Shown here in pieces: positions 16,116-27,285 of a stretch of DNA of 64,000 nucleotides. Position 1 is the stretch's first letter. The number at the start of each line of letters is the position of its first letter. The position numbers and the translations under genes were made by a program. The stretch covers positions 62,001 to 126,000 of the forward strand of contig CAWEKO010000006.1 of assembly GCA_963809715.1 (NCBI GenBank), in the 5' to 3' direction. The DNA comes from Bog-473 sp963809715. Its GTDB lineage: Bacteria > Actinomycetota > Acidimicrobiia > Acidimicrobiales > RAAP-2. The notes below the pieces were generated by a model. The model ran no database searches. It was not told where the DNA came from and saw nothing but the letters and a program-made list of their open reading frames with translations.

Positions 16116-17191
16116 GGCAGGATCAGGTGCACGTCGCCGAACTCGTGCCACAGGTACCTCTCCGAAAGGGCGGCCGCATAGGACACCTCGAGCAGCGGGC
16201 GTCCGGCGATGGCTTCGAGCATGGCCAGGTGCGAGGCCTCGGGCTCGTGCCAGCCCGTCAGGAAGCCGTCGATGGAGCGCACCGGATGCTCGGGTGACAC
16301 CACGGTCTCGGTCCAGCCCTCGCTCGGGTGCACGTGCCCGTGTTCGTCCACGACCGACTCGAGGGCGCGTACCACGGTCGTACCGATGGCAATCACGCGG
16401 CCACCCGAGCGACGGGTGTCGTTGATGCGGTGGGCGGTCGGGAGCGACACCTTGAAGTACTCGGCGTAGGGCGGCTCGTTGGCCTCGAGCGACGCGACCC
16501 CCGTGTGCAGGAGCAGCGGGGCCACGCCGACACCCTTGGCCACCAGCCGGGTCAGCACCTCGGGCGTGAAGGGGCGTCCCGCGCTCGGCATCTCGGCCGA
16601 GCCGGGCTCTGTGGCGTAGACGTTCTGGTAGGCCGAGAGCGGATAGCTGCCTTGCACGTACCCGTAGCGTATGGGGCGCCCGTAGCGGGCCAGGTAGCTG
16701 TGCAGTCGCTCGGGTGCTTCGATGCGGCTGACCCAGAGGCGCACGCCGGCCCCGCCCGGACCGGGGGAGTACGGGGCGAGCAGCGCGACCCGCCCACCGC
16801 CCGGCAGTTCGAACACGTCGCCCGCTCGGGCCTCGAGGTGGACGGCGCCGTCCCGGCGGAACTCGACGGTCCAGAGCCCGGCCGGGAGCTGGGTCGAGAG
16901 ATGGACCTGCACGTCCGAGCCATCGGGGGCGCTGCCGTCGAGCTCGGCGGCGAGGGTGCCCGACGTGTTGATCACGACCAGGTCGCCCTCCTCGAGGAAG
17001 CGTGGGAGCTCGGAGAAGTGGGAGTGGACTACGGAGAGGTCCGACTTCTTCGCCACGAGCATGCGCACGGCGTCGCGGGTGATGCCCCGGCTCTCGGGCG
17101 GGGCCGGAGCTTCGAGTTCGGGGGGCAGGTCGAAGGAGAGCGGGCGCAGCTCGGGCAGGCGGGCCGGCGCGCCGGCCGTCAACGTGGTCAT
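16112..17191 (-). CDS. Divergent QueA-like SAM:tRNA ribosyltransferase-isomerase
   Basis: A 359-residue protein from ATG 17191, overlapping the SDR stop (ATGA). The QueA fold is clear: GDLVVINTSGTLAAEL, YQNVYATEPGS, VIAIGTTVVRALES, and a C-terminal YLWHEFGDVHLIL. Yet motifs that are near-invariant in true QueA are changed: APTAGLHF is MPSAGRPF, LHVGAGTF is LHTGVASL, and FHLPESTL is WHEPEASHL. No other queuosine gene is present. It may be a QueA paralog that transfers ribose from SAM to a different acceptor. That reading is inference from the motif changes and operon partners. Confidence 0.75.
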   Translation of the reverse strand: MTTLTAGAPARLPELRPLSFDLPPELEAPAPPESRGITRDAVRMLVAKKSDLSVVHSHFSELPRFLEEGDLVVINTSGTLAAELDGSAPDGSDVQVHLSTQLPAGLWTVEFRRDGAVHLEARAGDVFELPGGGRVALLAPYSPGPGGAGVRLWVSRIEAPERLHSYLARYGRPIRYGYVQGSYPLSAYQNVYATEPGSAEMPSAGRPFTPEVLTRLVAKGVGVAPLLLHTGVASLEANEPPYAEYFKVSLPTAHRINDTRRSGGRVIAIGTTVVRALESVVDEHGHVHPSEGWTETVVSPEHPVRSIDGFLTGWHEPEASHLAMLEAIAGRPLLEVSYAAALSERYLWHEFGDVHLILP

Positions 17192-17904
17192 GGCGTGGCC
17201 CCCGCCGTCACGAGCTCGGCCACCCGGTAGCGTCCGCTCGGGCGGTCGCTCTCGATGAGGTCGAGGAAGGCCGGCACGACGCTGGCCGGTTCGGGCCGGT
17301 CCGAGATGTCCTCGCCCGGGAACGCGGCCTGGTGCATGGCCGTGCGCAGGTCGCCGGGATCGACCGACCACACGCGCAGGTCGGGAAGTTCGGCGGCCAG
17401 CACGGCGCCGAGTTGGTCGAGCGCCGCCTTGCCGGCGCCGTAGCCGCCCCACCCGCCGTAGGGCTCGACAGCGGCGTCCGAGGTGATGTCGATCAGCCGG
17501 GGCCGGGGCGAGTCGAGCAAAAGCGGCAGCGCGTCCTGAATGAGGCCGAGGGGTGCCACGACGTTCACCTCGAAGGCGACGCGCAGTTCGCCGAGCGGAT
17601 AGTCGGAGAGCGGGGGGAGCGGTGACGCGCCGAGGGTGCCGGCGTTGTTGACGATGAGGTCGAGCCCGCCCAGGTCGAAAGCGGAGCGGGTGAGGTCGCT
17701 CCGGTGACCGGCGTCGGTGATGTCGCCGGCCAGCGCGACCACGTGGGCTCCCGTCGCCGCCTGGGCCGAGATGCGCGCCGCGGCCAGGGCGAGCGCATCG
17801 GCGTCCCTGCCGTCGACGACCACCGACCAACCGGCGGAGGCGAGCCCGGTGGCCAGCGCCTCGCCGAGTCCTCGAGATGCCCCTGTCACGATCGCCACGC
17901 TCAT
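17188..17904 (-). CDS. SDR-family oxidoreductase, first gene of QueA-like operon
   Basis: A 238-residue classical SDR from ATG 17904. It has the dinucleotide site TGASRGLGEA, LIVNNAGTLG, the Ser of ITSDAA and the catalytic YGAGK. All core residues are present, so an NAD(P)-dependent carbonyl reduction or alcohol oxidation is expected. It is the promoter-proximal gene of a three-gene operon (SDR, QueA-like, SufR-like), with four-base overlaps throughout. Its substrate could be the product of the QueA-like enzyme, but nothing in the sequence proves this. Confidence 0.8.
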   Translation of the reverse strand: MSVAIVTGASRGLGEALATGLASAGWSVVVDGRDADALALAAARISAQAATGAHVVALAGDITDAGHRSDLTRSAFDLGGLDLIVNNAGTLGASPLPPLSDYPLGELRVAFEVNVVAPLGLIQDALPLLLDSPRPRLIDITSDAAVEPYGGWGGYGAGKAALDQLGAVLAAELPDLRVWSVDPGDLRTAMHQAAFPGEDISDRPEPASVVPAFLDLIESDRPSGRYRVAELVTAGATP

Positions 17905-17948
17905 GGCTGACCACCCTTCCGAGCGGTGCGGAAGTCCGCTCCTTCGGT

Positions 17949-17980
17949 GAATATAACAAGGATATCCTTGCTTTATTGCG
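17949..17980 (-). promoter_or_regulatory. Promoter and palindromic operator of SDR/QueA-like/SufR-like operon
   Basis: Bases 17957-17970 are a perfect 14-bp palindrome, CAAGGATATCCTTG. On the minus strand it is followed one base later by a TATATT -10-like hexamer (17950-17955), so it would fill the -35/-10 spacer. The local AT-richness stands out from the GC-rich surroundings. A repressor bound here would block the SDR operon, and the HTH protein encoded at its end is the natural candidate. Confidence 0.65.
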
Positions 17981-18025
17981 CCTCAGGCCAATCTCTCCCT
18001 GGACAGGGCTTCTCGGAGGGTCGGC

Positions 18026-19600
<1,575 letters not shown>

Positions 19601-19716
19601 GGTGGGGTGACGCTAACCCGTCGCCGGTCCTCAGCGTCGGGTCGGACCCGGGTCCGCTGGTCAGGGGGATTTTCCGCGAACGGCCCGTGACCTGCACGGA
19701 TGCTGAAGGCATTTCG

Positions 19717-19746
19717 TTGACAACGACGTAACTACAATGATGTAAT
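19717..19746 (+). promoter_or_regulatory. Sigma70-type promoter of nrdJ
   Basis: TTGACA at 19717-19722 is separated by 18 bases from TGTAAT at 19741-19746, a good housekeeping promoter about 150 bases before the nrdJ start. The stretch CTACAATGATGTAAT overlapping the -10 also resembles a degenerate NrdR box. Confidence 0.6.
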
Positions 19747-19780
19747 GACCACAGCATCTCGTGTCTCGGGGGAGGGTCCA

Positions 19781-19796
19781 CCACTACATATTGTGG
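19781..19796 (+). promoter_or_regulatory. NrdR box upstream of nrdJ
   Basis: CCACTACATATTGTGG matches the 16-base NrdR box consensus (acaCwAtATaTwGtgt) at most informative positions, including the core C-x-A-x-ATAT-x-G. It lies ~35 bases downstream of the -10 hexamer, where NrdR bound with ATP/dATP would repress ribonucleotide reductase. The nrdR gene itself is not in the window. Confidence 0.7.
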
Positions 19797-19896
19797 TGAG
19801 GCGAGAAAGACCCTCGTTCGGGCGCTTGATCGAGGACAGCGCGGCGAGCACCAGCGAACCGAACCCACCCTGAGCACGCAGGAGGACCCCAGCACC

Positions 19897-22785
<2,889 letters not shown>

Positions 22786-22879
22786 GCGATCTCCTCTTCG
22801 AGGCAGCTTGCTAGTGCCCGGCAAGAACTGACCGTACCCGAGCAAGGACCGCAGCTTCGCCATCGGGCGACGGTTGAGG

Positions 22880-24046
22880 TCAAGCAGGTGCACCCGCCAT
22901 CACTGCGACGACGCCCAGCACTCCGGCGGCAAGGAGGGCAGACACGACGCCTCGCCGAAGGCCGAGGAGCCAGACTGCCGCCAGACCGAGGATGCCGAGC
23001 TGCCAGAAGTGCGCCAACTCTCGCCCGAGCGGGATGGCAGACCCGGCGATCGCTCCTATGACGGCAGCGCCTGCGCCGGTGAGGAAAGCCTGGATCCGTG
23101 TATCCGCGCGCAGGCGGTCGAAATGGGGCGCCCCGGCGATGATGAAGCAGAAGGAGGGTGCGAAGGCAATGAGTGCAGCCAAGAGTCCTCCGCCGAGCCC
23201 TCCAGCGGCGTAGCCCACGACAGCGACGGTCTGGACGACGGGTCCGGGTGTGATCTGGCCGAGGGCCACCGCATTGAGGAATTGTGCTCCGGTCATCCAG
23301 TGGTAGGTCACCACTGCGTCGTGCTGCATGAGCGGGATGATGACGAAGCCGCCTCCGTAGGACAGCGCTCCGACTTTGAAGGCGACCCAGCACAGGGCAG
23401 CGATGCCGCCGGCGAGGACGGGTGGAGTGCCGGCCGGGACCACGAAGAAAGCGGTCTTGCCCGAGATGTTGGTGAAACCGCCCCGCACGGCGATCTCGAG
23501 GAAGCCGCAGCCGAAAAGGACGAGGACGAGGTACGGGCCGATGGTGGCCGCAGACGCAGCCCCGGCGCCGAAGTAGACGAGCCATCGGATCCTGAGGGAG
23601 CGCGCTCCGCCCGTTCGGTGCCAACTCGCCGGCATCAGCCCAAGGGCGGCGTTGAGGGCCACAACGGGCACCGCCGCACCGGCGCCTGCGGCAGCTCCTT
23701 GGATCCACAACGGGGGATGAGCCGCCAAGAAGACCACGGAGAGGGCCAAGATGATCACGAGTCCCGGGACGATGAAGCAGATGCCGCCGATCAGCGCCCC
23801 GACGCGCCCACGCAGCCGCCAGGCGCACAAGATGGCCAGCTGGGTCGAAGCCGGGCCGGGAAGCAGGTTGGTGGCCGAGATGCCGTCTTCGAATTCGTGG
23901 GCGCTCAGCCAACCCCGTTCTTCGACACAGAGTTTGCGGAGCAGGGCAATGTGAGTCGGCGGTCCCCCGAATCCGATGATCCCGATGCGGCTCCACTCGC
24001 GCACGATGGTGGAGAGCGGAACGCTGACTGGGGCGGACTCGGACAT
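22880..24046 (-). CDS. chrA: Chromate transporter ChrA
   Basis: A 388-residue two-repeat membrane protein from ATG 24046. Each half carries the CHR motif: N-terminal GFGGPPTHIALL and NLLPGPASTQLA, C-terminal SYGGGFVIIPLM and ALGQITPGPVV. About ten hydrophobic segments are visible. ChrA exports chromate from the cytoplasm. It lies 87 bases downstream of arsR on the same strand, so chromate export here is probably co-transcribed with the arsenic regulator. A role with another oxyanion cannot be excluded. Confidence 0.9.
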   Translation of the reverse strand: MSESAPVSVPLSTIVREWSRIGIIGFGGPPTHIALLRKLCVEERGWLSAHEFEDGISATNLLPGPASTQLAILCAWRLRGRVGALIGGICFIVPGLVIILALSVVFLAAHPPLWIQGAAAGAGAAVPVVALNAALGLMPASWHRTGGARSLRIRWLVYFGAGAASAATIGPYLVLVLFGCGFLEIAVRGGFTNISGKTAFFVVPAGTPPVLAGGIAALCWVAFKVGALSYGGGFVIIPLMQHDAVVTYHWMTGAQFLNAVALGQITPGPVVQTVAVVGYAAGGLGGGLLAALIAFAPSFCFIIAGAPHFDRLRADTRIQAFLTGAGAAVIGAIAGSAIPLGRELAHFWQLGILGLAAVWLLGLRRGVVSALLAAGVLGVVAVMAGAPA

Positions 24047-24133
24047 GGTGGGTGTCGTGGGTGGTCGAGACGGTGGCCGCCGGAGAGCTCGGGGCCGATG
24101 TCGCCGTGGATCGGGGAGGAAGCGGGAACCCGC

Positions 24134-24481
24134 TTAGGTGTCGATGGCAGAGCGGAGCGCAGCCAGGCGATCACGGTTGAGCGAGTACCAGACCCACTTG
24201 CCGCGCCGGTCGCCCTGGACGAGACCGGCGTCGCTGAGCACCTTGAGGTGGTGCGACACGGTCGGTTGACTCTTGGCCAAGGGCTCGACGAAGTCACAGA
24301 CGCAAACCTCGCCTTCGGGAGCGGCCGCCAAGATGCTGAGCACCCGCAGTCGGACCGGGTCCGCCAGTGCGCTGAAGCCGGCGGCCAGCTCGGCGGCATC
24401 GGTGATGCCGAGGGGCGCAGCAAGGACGGATGCGCAGCACTCCGACGGGCGGATCTGGGTTGCGATTGCCTGCTTGCTCAT
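24134..24481 (-). CDS. arsR: ArsR-family arsenite-responsive repressor
   Basis: A 115-residue winged-helix repressor from ATG 24481. It has ALADPVRLRVLSILAA, then EVCVCDFVE, whose CVC cysteines match the As(III) site of ArsR proteins, then the recognition helix SQPTVSHHLKVLSDAGLV. An extra N-terminal cysteine pair (SECCAS) may complete the site. It is divergent from arsI, so a single operator region (24500-24552) can control both directions. Arsenite binding would release DNA and induce arsI, aquaporin and arsC as well as chrA. Confidence 0.9.
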   Translation of the reverse strand: MSKQAIATQIRPSECCASVLAAPLGITDAAELAAGFSALADPVRLRVLSILAAAPEGEVCVCDFVEPLAKSQPTVSHHLKVLSDAGLVQGDRRGKWVWYSLNRDRLAALRSAIDT

Positions 24482-24499
24482 GGCGCCACCACTTTCACA

Positions 24500-24552
24500 T
24501 TGACATCTATCGATACATCCGCGATACTCGATGCATCGACCGAGATCGATGC
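24500..24552 (+). promoter_or_regulatory. arsI promoter with ArsR-type operators
   Basis: TTGACA (24500-24505), a 17-base spacer and GATACT (24523-24528) form a promoter reading towards arsI. The spacer contains the 8-bp palindrome TATCGATA (24508-24515). A second, perfect inverted repeat, GCATCGA-N6-TCGATGC (24533-24552), lies over the start-site region. Both are ATCGAT-based, as expected for a dimeric ArsR. Confidence 0.7.
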
Positions 24553-24568
24553 TAACAGGGAGGTCACC

Positions 24569-25054
24569 ATGTCGAGGGTCCAGCTCGCACTCAACGTCAG
24601 CGACATCGACGAAGCCGTCGAGTTCTACGCCAGGCTCTTCGGGACCGAGCCCGCCAAGCGCCAGCCCGGCTACGCCAACTTCGCCATCGCCGACCCGCCG
24701 CTGAAGTTGGTGCTGATGGAGGACCCGACGGCTCGGGGACATGGGATGATCGGCGCCCTCAACCACCTCGGCGTCGAAGTCGAGACGACCGACGAGGTGG
24801 CTGCAGCAACCGGACGTCTGAGTGCCACGGGGATCGAGACCGAGGTCCAGGTGCAGACGACCTGCTGCTACGCCGTGCAGGACAAGGTCTGGGTGAACGA
24901 CCCCGACGGCGCTCCGTGGGAGGTCTACACCGTCCTTGCCGACGCCCCCGCCGAGACTGGCATTGCCGGAGACGCAACGTGCTGTGTTCCCGATACGGCC
25001 GTGAATGAGCCGGTGAGCGCGGGTGCAACGCAGACCGGCTCGTCCTGCTGCTGA
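24569..25054 (+). CDS. arsI: ArsI/CadI-family VOC protein (organoarsenical C-As lyase type)
   Basis: A 161-residue protein from ATG 24569, after GGGAGG. It is a VOC-fold protein with ligands in VQLALNVSD, GALNHLGVEVE and PWEVYTVL. The vicinal cysteine motif QTTCCYAVQDKVWVNDPDG is diagnostic of the ArsI/CadI family. ArsI dioxygenases cleave the C-As bond of trivalent methyl- or aromatic arsenicals. The C-terminus has additional CC pairs (ATCC and a final SSCC), which may bind metal. It is the first gene of the arsI-aquaporin-arsC operon. A simple metal-binding CadI role is the alternative. Confidence 0.85.
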   Translation: MSRVQLALNVSDIDEAVEFYARLFGTEPAKRQPGYANFAIADPPLKLVLMEDPTARGHGMIGALNHLGVEVETTDEVAAATGRLSATGIETEVQVQTTCCYAVQDKVWVNDPDGAPWEVYTVLADAPAETGIAGDATCCVPDTAVNEPVSAGATQTGSSCC

Positions 25055-25082
25055 ACGAGGCGGGTCGGCGGGGGAGGGAGCG

Positions 25083-25835
25083 ATGAGGGACACCGTCTTG
25101 TGGCGGCGCCTGCTCGCGGAGTTCTTGGGCAGCGCCTTCCTGGCGGCCGTCGTCATCGGTTCGGGCATCGCCGCGCAGAACCTCTCCCCGGGCGACACAG
25201 GCCTCCAGCTCTTCGAGAACGCCGCCGCCACAGCGGCAGGCCTCTTTGCCATCATCTTGATGTTCGGACCGATCTCGGGTGGTCACTTCAACCCGATCGT
25301 CTCCTTCGTCGACGCCGGTTTCGGCGGTCTCAAGTGGAAGGACGCCGCCGCCTACCTCCCGTTCCAGACGCTCGGGTGTATCGGCGGGGCGATCCTCGCC
25401 AACGCCATGTTCTCCGAGGCCGCCATCTCGATCTCGACCAAGCACAGGGCCTCTGGGCCGCACTGGCTCTCCGAAGTCGTCGCCACCGTGGGCCTGATGT
25501 TGGTGATCTTCGCCCTGGCCCGCTCGGGGCGCTCCCACCTCGCCCCAGCCGCCGTCGGGGCCTACATCGGTGCGGCCTACTTCTTCACGAGCTCGACCAG
25601 CTTCGCCAACCCGGCCATCACCGTGGGCCGCATGTTCTCCAACACCTTCGCCGGCATCGCCCCTTCGTCGGTCCCGAGCTTCATCTCCGCCCAGGTCGTC
25701 GGTGGGCTGGTGGCCTTCGGCCTCATCTGGGTGCTCTACCCGGGGGTGACCCCCGCCCAGGCCTCTGAGGTGGTGGTGCCGCACCATCTCGGTGCTGAGA
25801 CCCCTGGACCCACTGCTTCAAAGGAGTTGCCATGA
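25083..25835 (+). CDS. Aquaporin/MIP channel of the arsenic operon (AqpS-like)
   Basis: A 250-residue MIP-family channel starting ATG 25083 after GGGAGGGAG. It has six hydrophobic segments. The first half-helix motif is HFNPIVS (NPI in place of NPA) and the second is FANPAITV, with the selectivity arginine in VGRM. The position between arsI and arsC matches AqpS-type arsenite channels, which let As(III) formed by ArsC leave the cell down its gradient. There is no ArsB or Acr3 pump in the window, so this is the only obvious arsenite exit. The gene overlaps arsC by four bases. Confidence 0.85.
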   Translation: MRDTVLWRRLLAEFLGSAFLAAVVIGSGIAAQNLSPGDTGLQLFENAAATAAGLFAIILMFGPISGGHFNPIVSFVDAGFGGLKWKDAAAYLPFQTLGCIGGAILANAMFSEAAISISTKHRASGPHWLSEVVATVGLMLVIFALARSGRSHLAPAAVGAYIGAAYFFTSSTSFANPAITVGRMFSNTFAGIAPSSVPSFISAQVVGGLVAFGLIWVLYPGVTPAQASEVVVPHHLGAETPGPTASKELP

Positions 25836-26242
25836 CAGACGTGCCCGTCGTCTTGTTCCTCTGCACGCACAACGCCGGGCGGAGCTTGGCGGCCCGGGTC
25901 CTCTTGGACCACTACGCCGACGGTCGTATCGACGTGCGTTCAGCGGGTTCCGAGCCGGCGACCGAGCTCAATCCCTCGGTCGTCGCGATCCTGCGCGAGC
26001 GGGGGCTCGACCCGAGCAAGGAGTTTCCCAAGCCACTCAGCGACGAGGTGGCTCAAGAGGCCGATGTCATCGTGACCATGGGTTGTGGTGACACATGTCC
26101 CGTCTATCCCGGCAAGCGCTATGTGGACTGGGAGCTCGAGGACCCGGCCGGCAAAGAGGTCGAGGCCGTGCGGCCGATCGTCGAAGAGATCGACTGGCGG
26201 ACTCAGGCGTTGTTGGCAGAACTCCTGGGCGAGGCACCATAA
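25832..26242 (+). CDS. arsC: Arsenate reductase, LMW-phosphatase type
   Basis: A 136-residue protein from ATG 25832 (ATGA overlap with the aquaporin). The P-loop CTHNAGRS (Cys11-Ser18) sits near the N-terminus as in low-molecular-weight phosphatases. Later VTMGCGDTCPVYPGKRYVDW has the two extra cysteines found in thioredoxin- or mycothiol-linked arsenate reductases, and DPAGK closes the conserved acid region. It reduces As(V) to As(III) in the cytoplasm. In actinobacteria the reductant is often mycothiol/mycoredoxin; that is family knowledge. Confidence 0.9.
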   Translation: MTDVPVVLFLCTHNAGRSLAARVLLDHYADGRIDVRSAGSEPATELNPSVVAILRERGLDPSKEFPKPLSDEVAQEADVIVTMGCGDTCPVYPGKRYVDWELEDPAGKEVEAVRPIVEEIDWRTQALLAELLGEAP

Positions 26243-26320
26243 GTCAGGCGGGAATCAACCGCCGTGCCGTGCTCCACAACATGATCCGCTGGAATGGCAA
26301 GTTCGGAGGTGTCTCGGGGC

Positions 26321-26359
26321 TTGACAACGGACTTCTGTTAGTGCTTACTAACCGTTAGT
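26321..26359 (+). promoter_or_regulatory. Promoter and inverted-repeat operator of ArsR/AHSA1 operon
   Basis: TTGACA at 26321-26326 is followed ~18 bases later by TTACTA (26345-26350). GTTAGT-N4-ACTAAC (26337-26352) is a perfect inverted repeat and a third GTTAGT (26354-26359) runs into the GTG start at 26358. The predicted transcription start is at or just before that GTG, so the mRNA may be leaderless. Confidence 0.6.
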
Positions 26360-26681
26360 GACCACTGACCAAGACGACAGGGTGTGGGAGGCGCTCGGTG
26401 ACCGCACGAGGCGAGCGATCGTCTTGTGCCTCACCGACGGGCCGAAACCGGTGGGCGAGCTCGCCACGTACCTGCCGGTGAGCCGATCAGCGGTGTCCCA
26501 ACACCTCAAGGTGCTGAAGGACGCCGGTCTGGTCGCTGAGCGGGCGGTCGGAACCAAGAGGATCTACCGCCTCAACGAGGCCGGAGTCCTCGCCCTGCGT
26601 GACCAGCTCGACACCTTTTGGAATCGGGCGCTGAGCGGGTACGAGGACGTTGTCAAAGAGCCAACAAAGGAGAAGCGATGA
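26358..26681 (+). CDS. ArsR-type winged-helix regulator
   Basis: A 107-residue protein with GTG start at 26358 and no Shine-Dalgarno, consistent with a leaderless message. The core is VWEALGDRTRRAIVLCL, GELATYLPVSRSAVSQHLKVLKDAGLV and a wing (GTKRIYRL). It lacks metal-site cysteines in the usual ArsR positions. It belongs to the group of ArsR regulators paired with AHSA1/SRPBCC proteins, and the next gene is one, overlapping by four bases. It probably represses its own operon through the GTTAGT repeats. The ligand is unknown. Confidence 0.85.
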   Translation: MTTDQDDRVWEALGDRTRRAIVLCLTDGPKPVGELATYLPVSRSAVSQHLKVLKDAGLVAERAVGTKRIYRLNEAGVLALRDQLDTFWNRALSGYEDVVKEPTKEKR

Positions 26682-27160
26682 GCCTGTCCAACGATGCGGT
26701 CGTCCGTCGCCACGTCGTCGTCGACGTCCCGATCGAGCGTGCCTTCGCCACGTTCGTCGAGCGCTTCGGTGACTTCAAGCCGCCGGAGCACAACCTGCTC
26801 GGTCGCGAGATCACCGAGAGCCGGTTCGAGCCACGGGTCGGTGGGCACATCTACGATCGGGCAGCGGACGGGAGCGAATGCCGATGGGCCCGTGTGCTCG
26901 CCTATGAGCCGCCCAATCGGGTCGTGTTCAGCTGGGATATCAGCCCGCAGTGGCAGCTCGAGACCGACGAGAGCAACGCCAGCGAGGTGGAGGTCCTCTT
27001 CGTTGCAGAGACGCCGGAGCGGACCCGACTAGAGCTCGAGCATCGCCACCTCGATCGCCACGGACCGGGATGGGAATCGCTCCGGGGTGCCATCGACAGC
27101 GATGGGGGATGGCCGCTGTATCTGGGTCGCTACGCCGATCTCGTCGCCGGGAGTTCCTAG
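26678..27160 (+). CDS. AHSA1/SRPBCC-domain protein
   Basis: A 160-residue protein from ATG 26678, five bases after AAAGGAGAAG and coupled to the ArsR-type gene. It reads VVRRHVVVDVPIERAFATFVERF, GGHIYDRAADGSECRWARVLAYEPPNRV, and ends GGWPLYLGRYADL. This is the AHSA1 (SRPBCC) pattern common in ArsR-linked pairs. It probably binds a hydrophobic or stress-related ligand. No catalytic residue can be assigned. Confidence 0.85.
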   Translation: MSLSNDAVVRRHVVVDVPIERAFATFVERFGDFKPPEHNLLGREITESRFEPRVGGHIYDRAADGSECRWARVLAYEPPNRVVFSWDISPQWQLETDESNASEVEVLFVAETPERTRLELEHRHLDRHGPGWESLRGAIDSDGGWPLYLGRYADLVAGSS

Positions 27161-27285
27161 CGTCGCGAGATCTCCAACGACTGGCCACTGGCGCGCACCG
27201 GACAATCGCGTTCGACAGCCTGTACGACCGCCCGCCCTCGAGGTACGTGCCGGAGGTTGTCCTACGTTCCGGTGAGGCGGCCGCA

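Noticed and set aside
22790..22860. Possible terminator (CTTGC...GCAAG) between nrdJ and chrA
   Set aside because: Only a five-base stem with no T-run; not distinguishable from chance.
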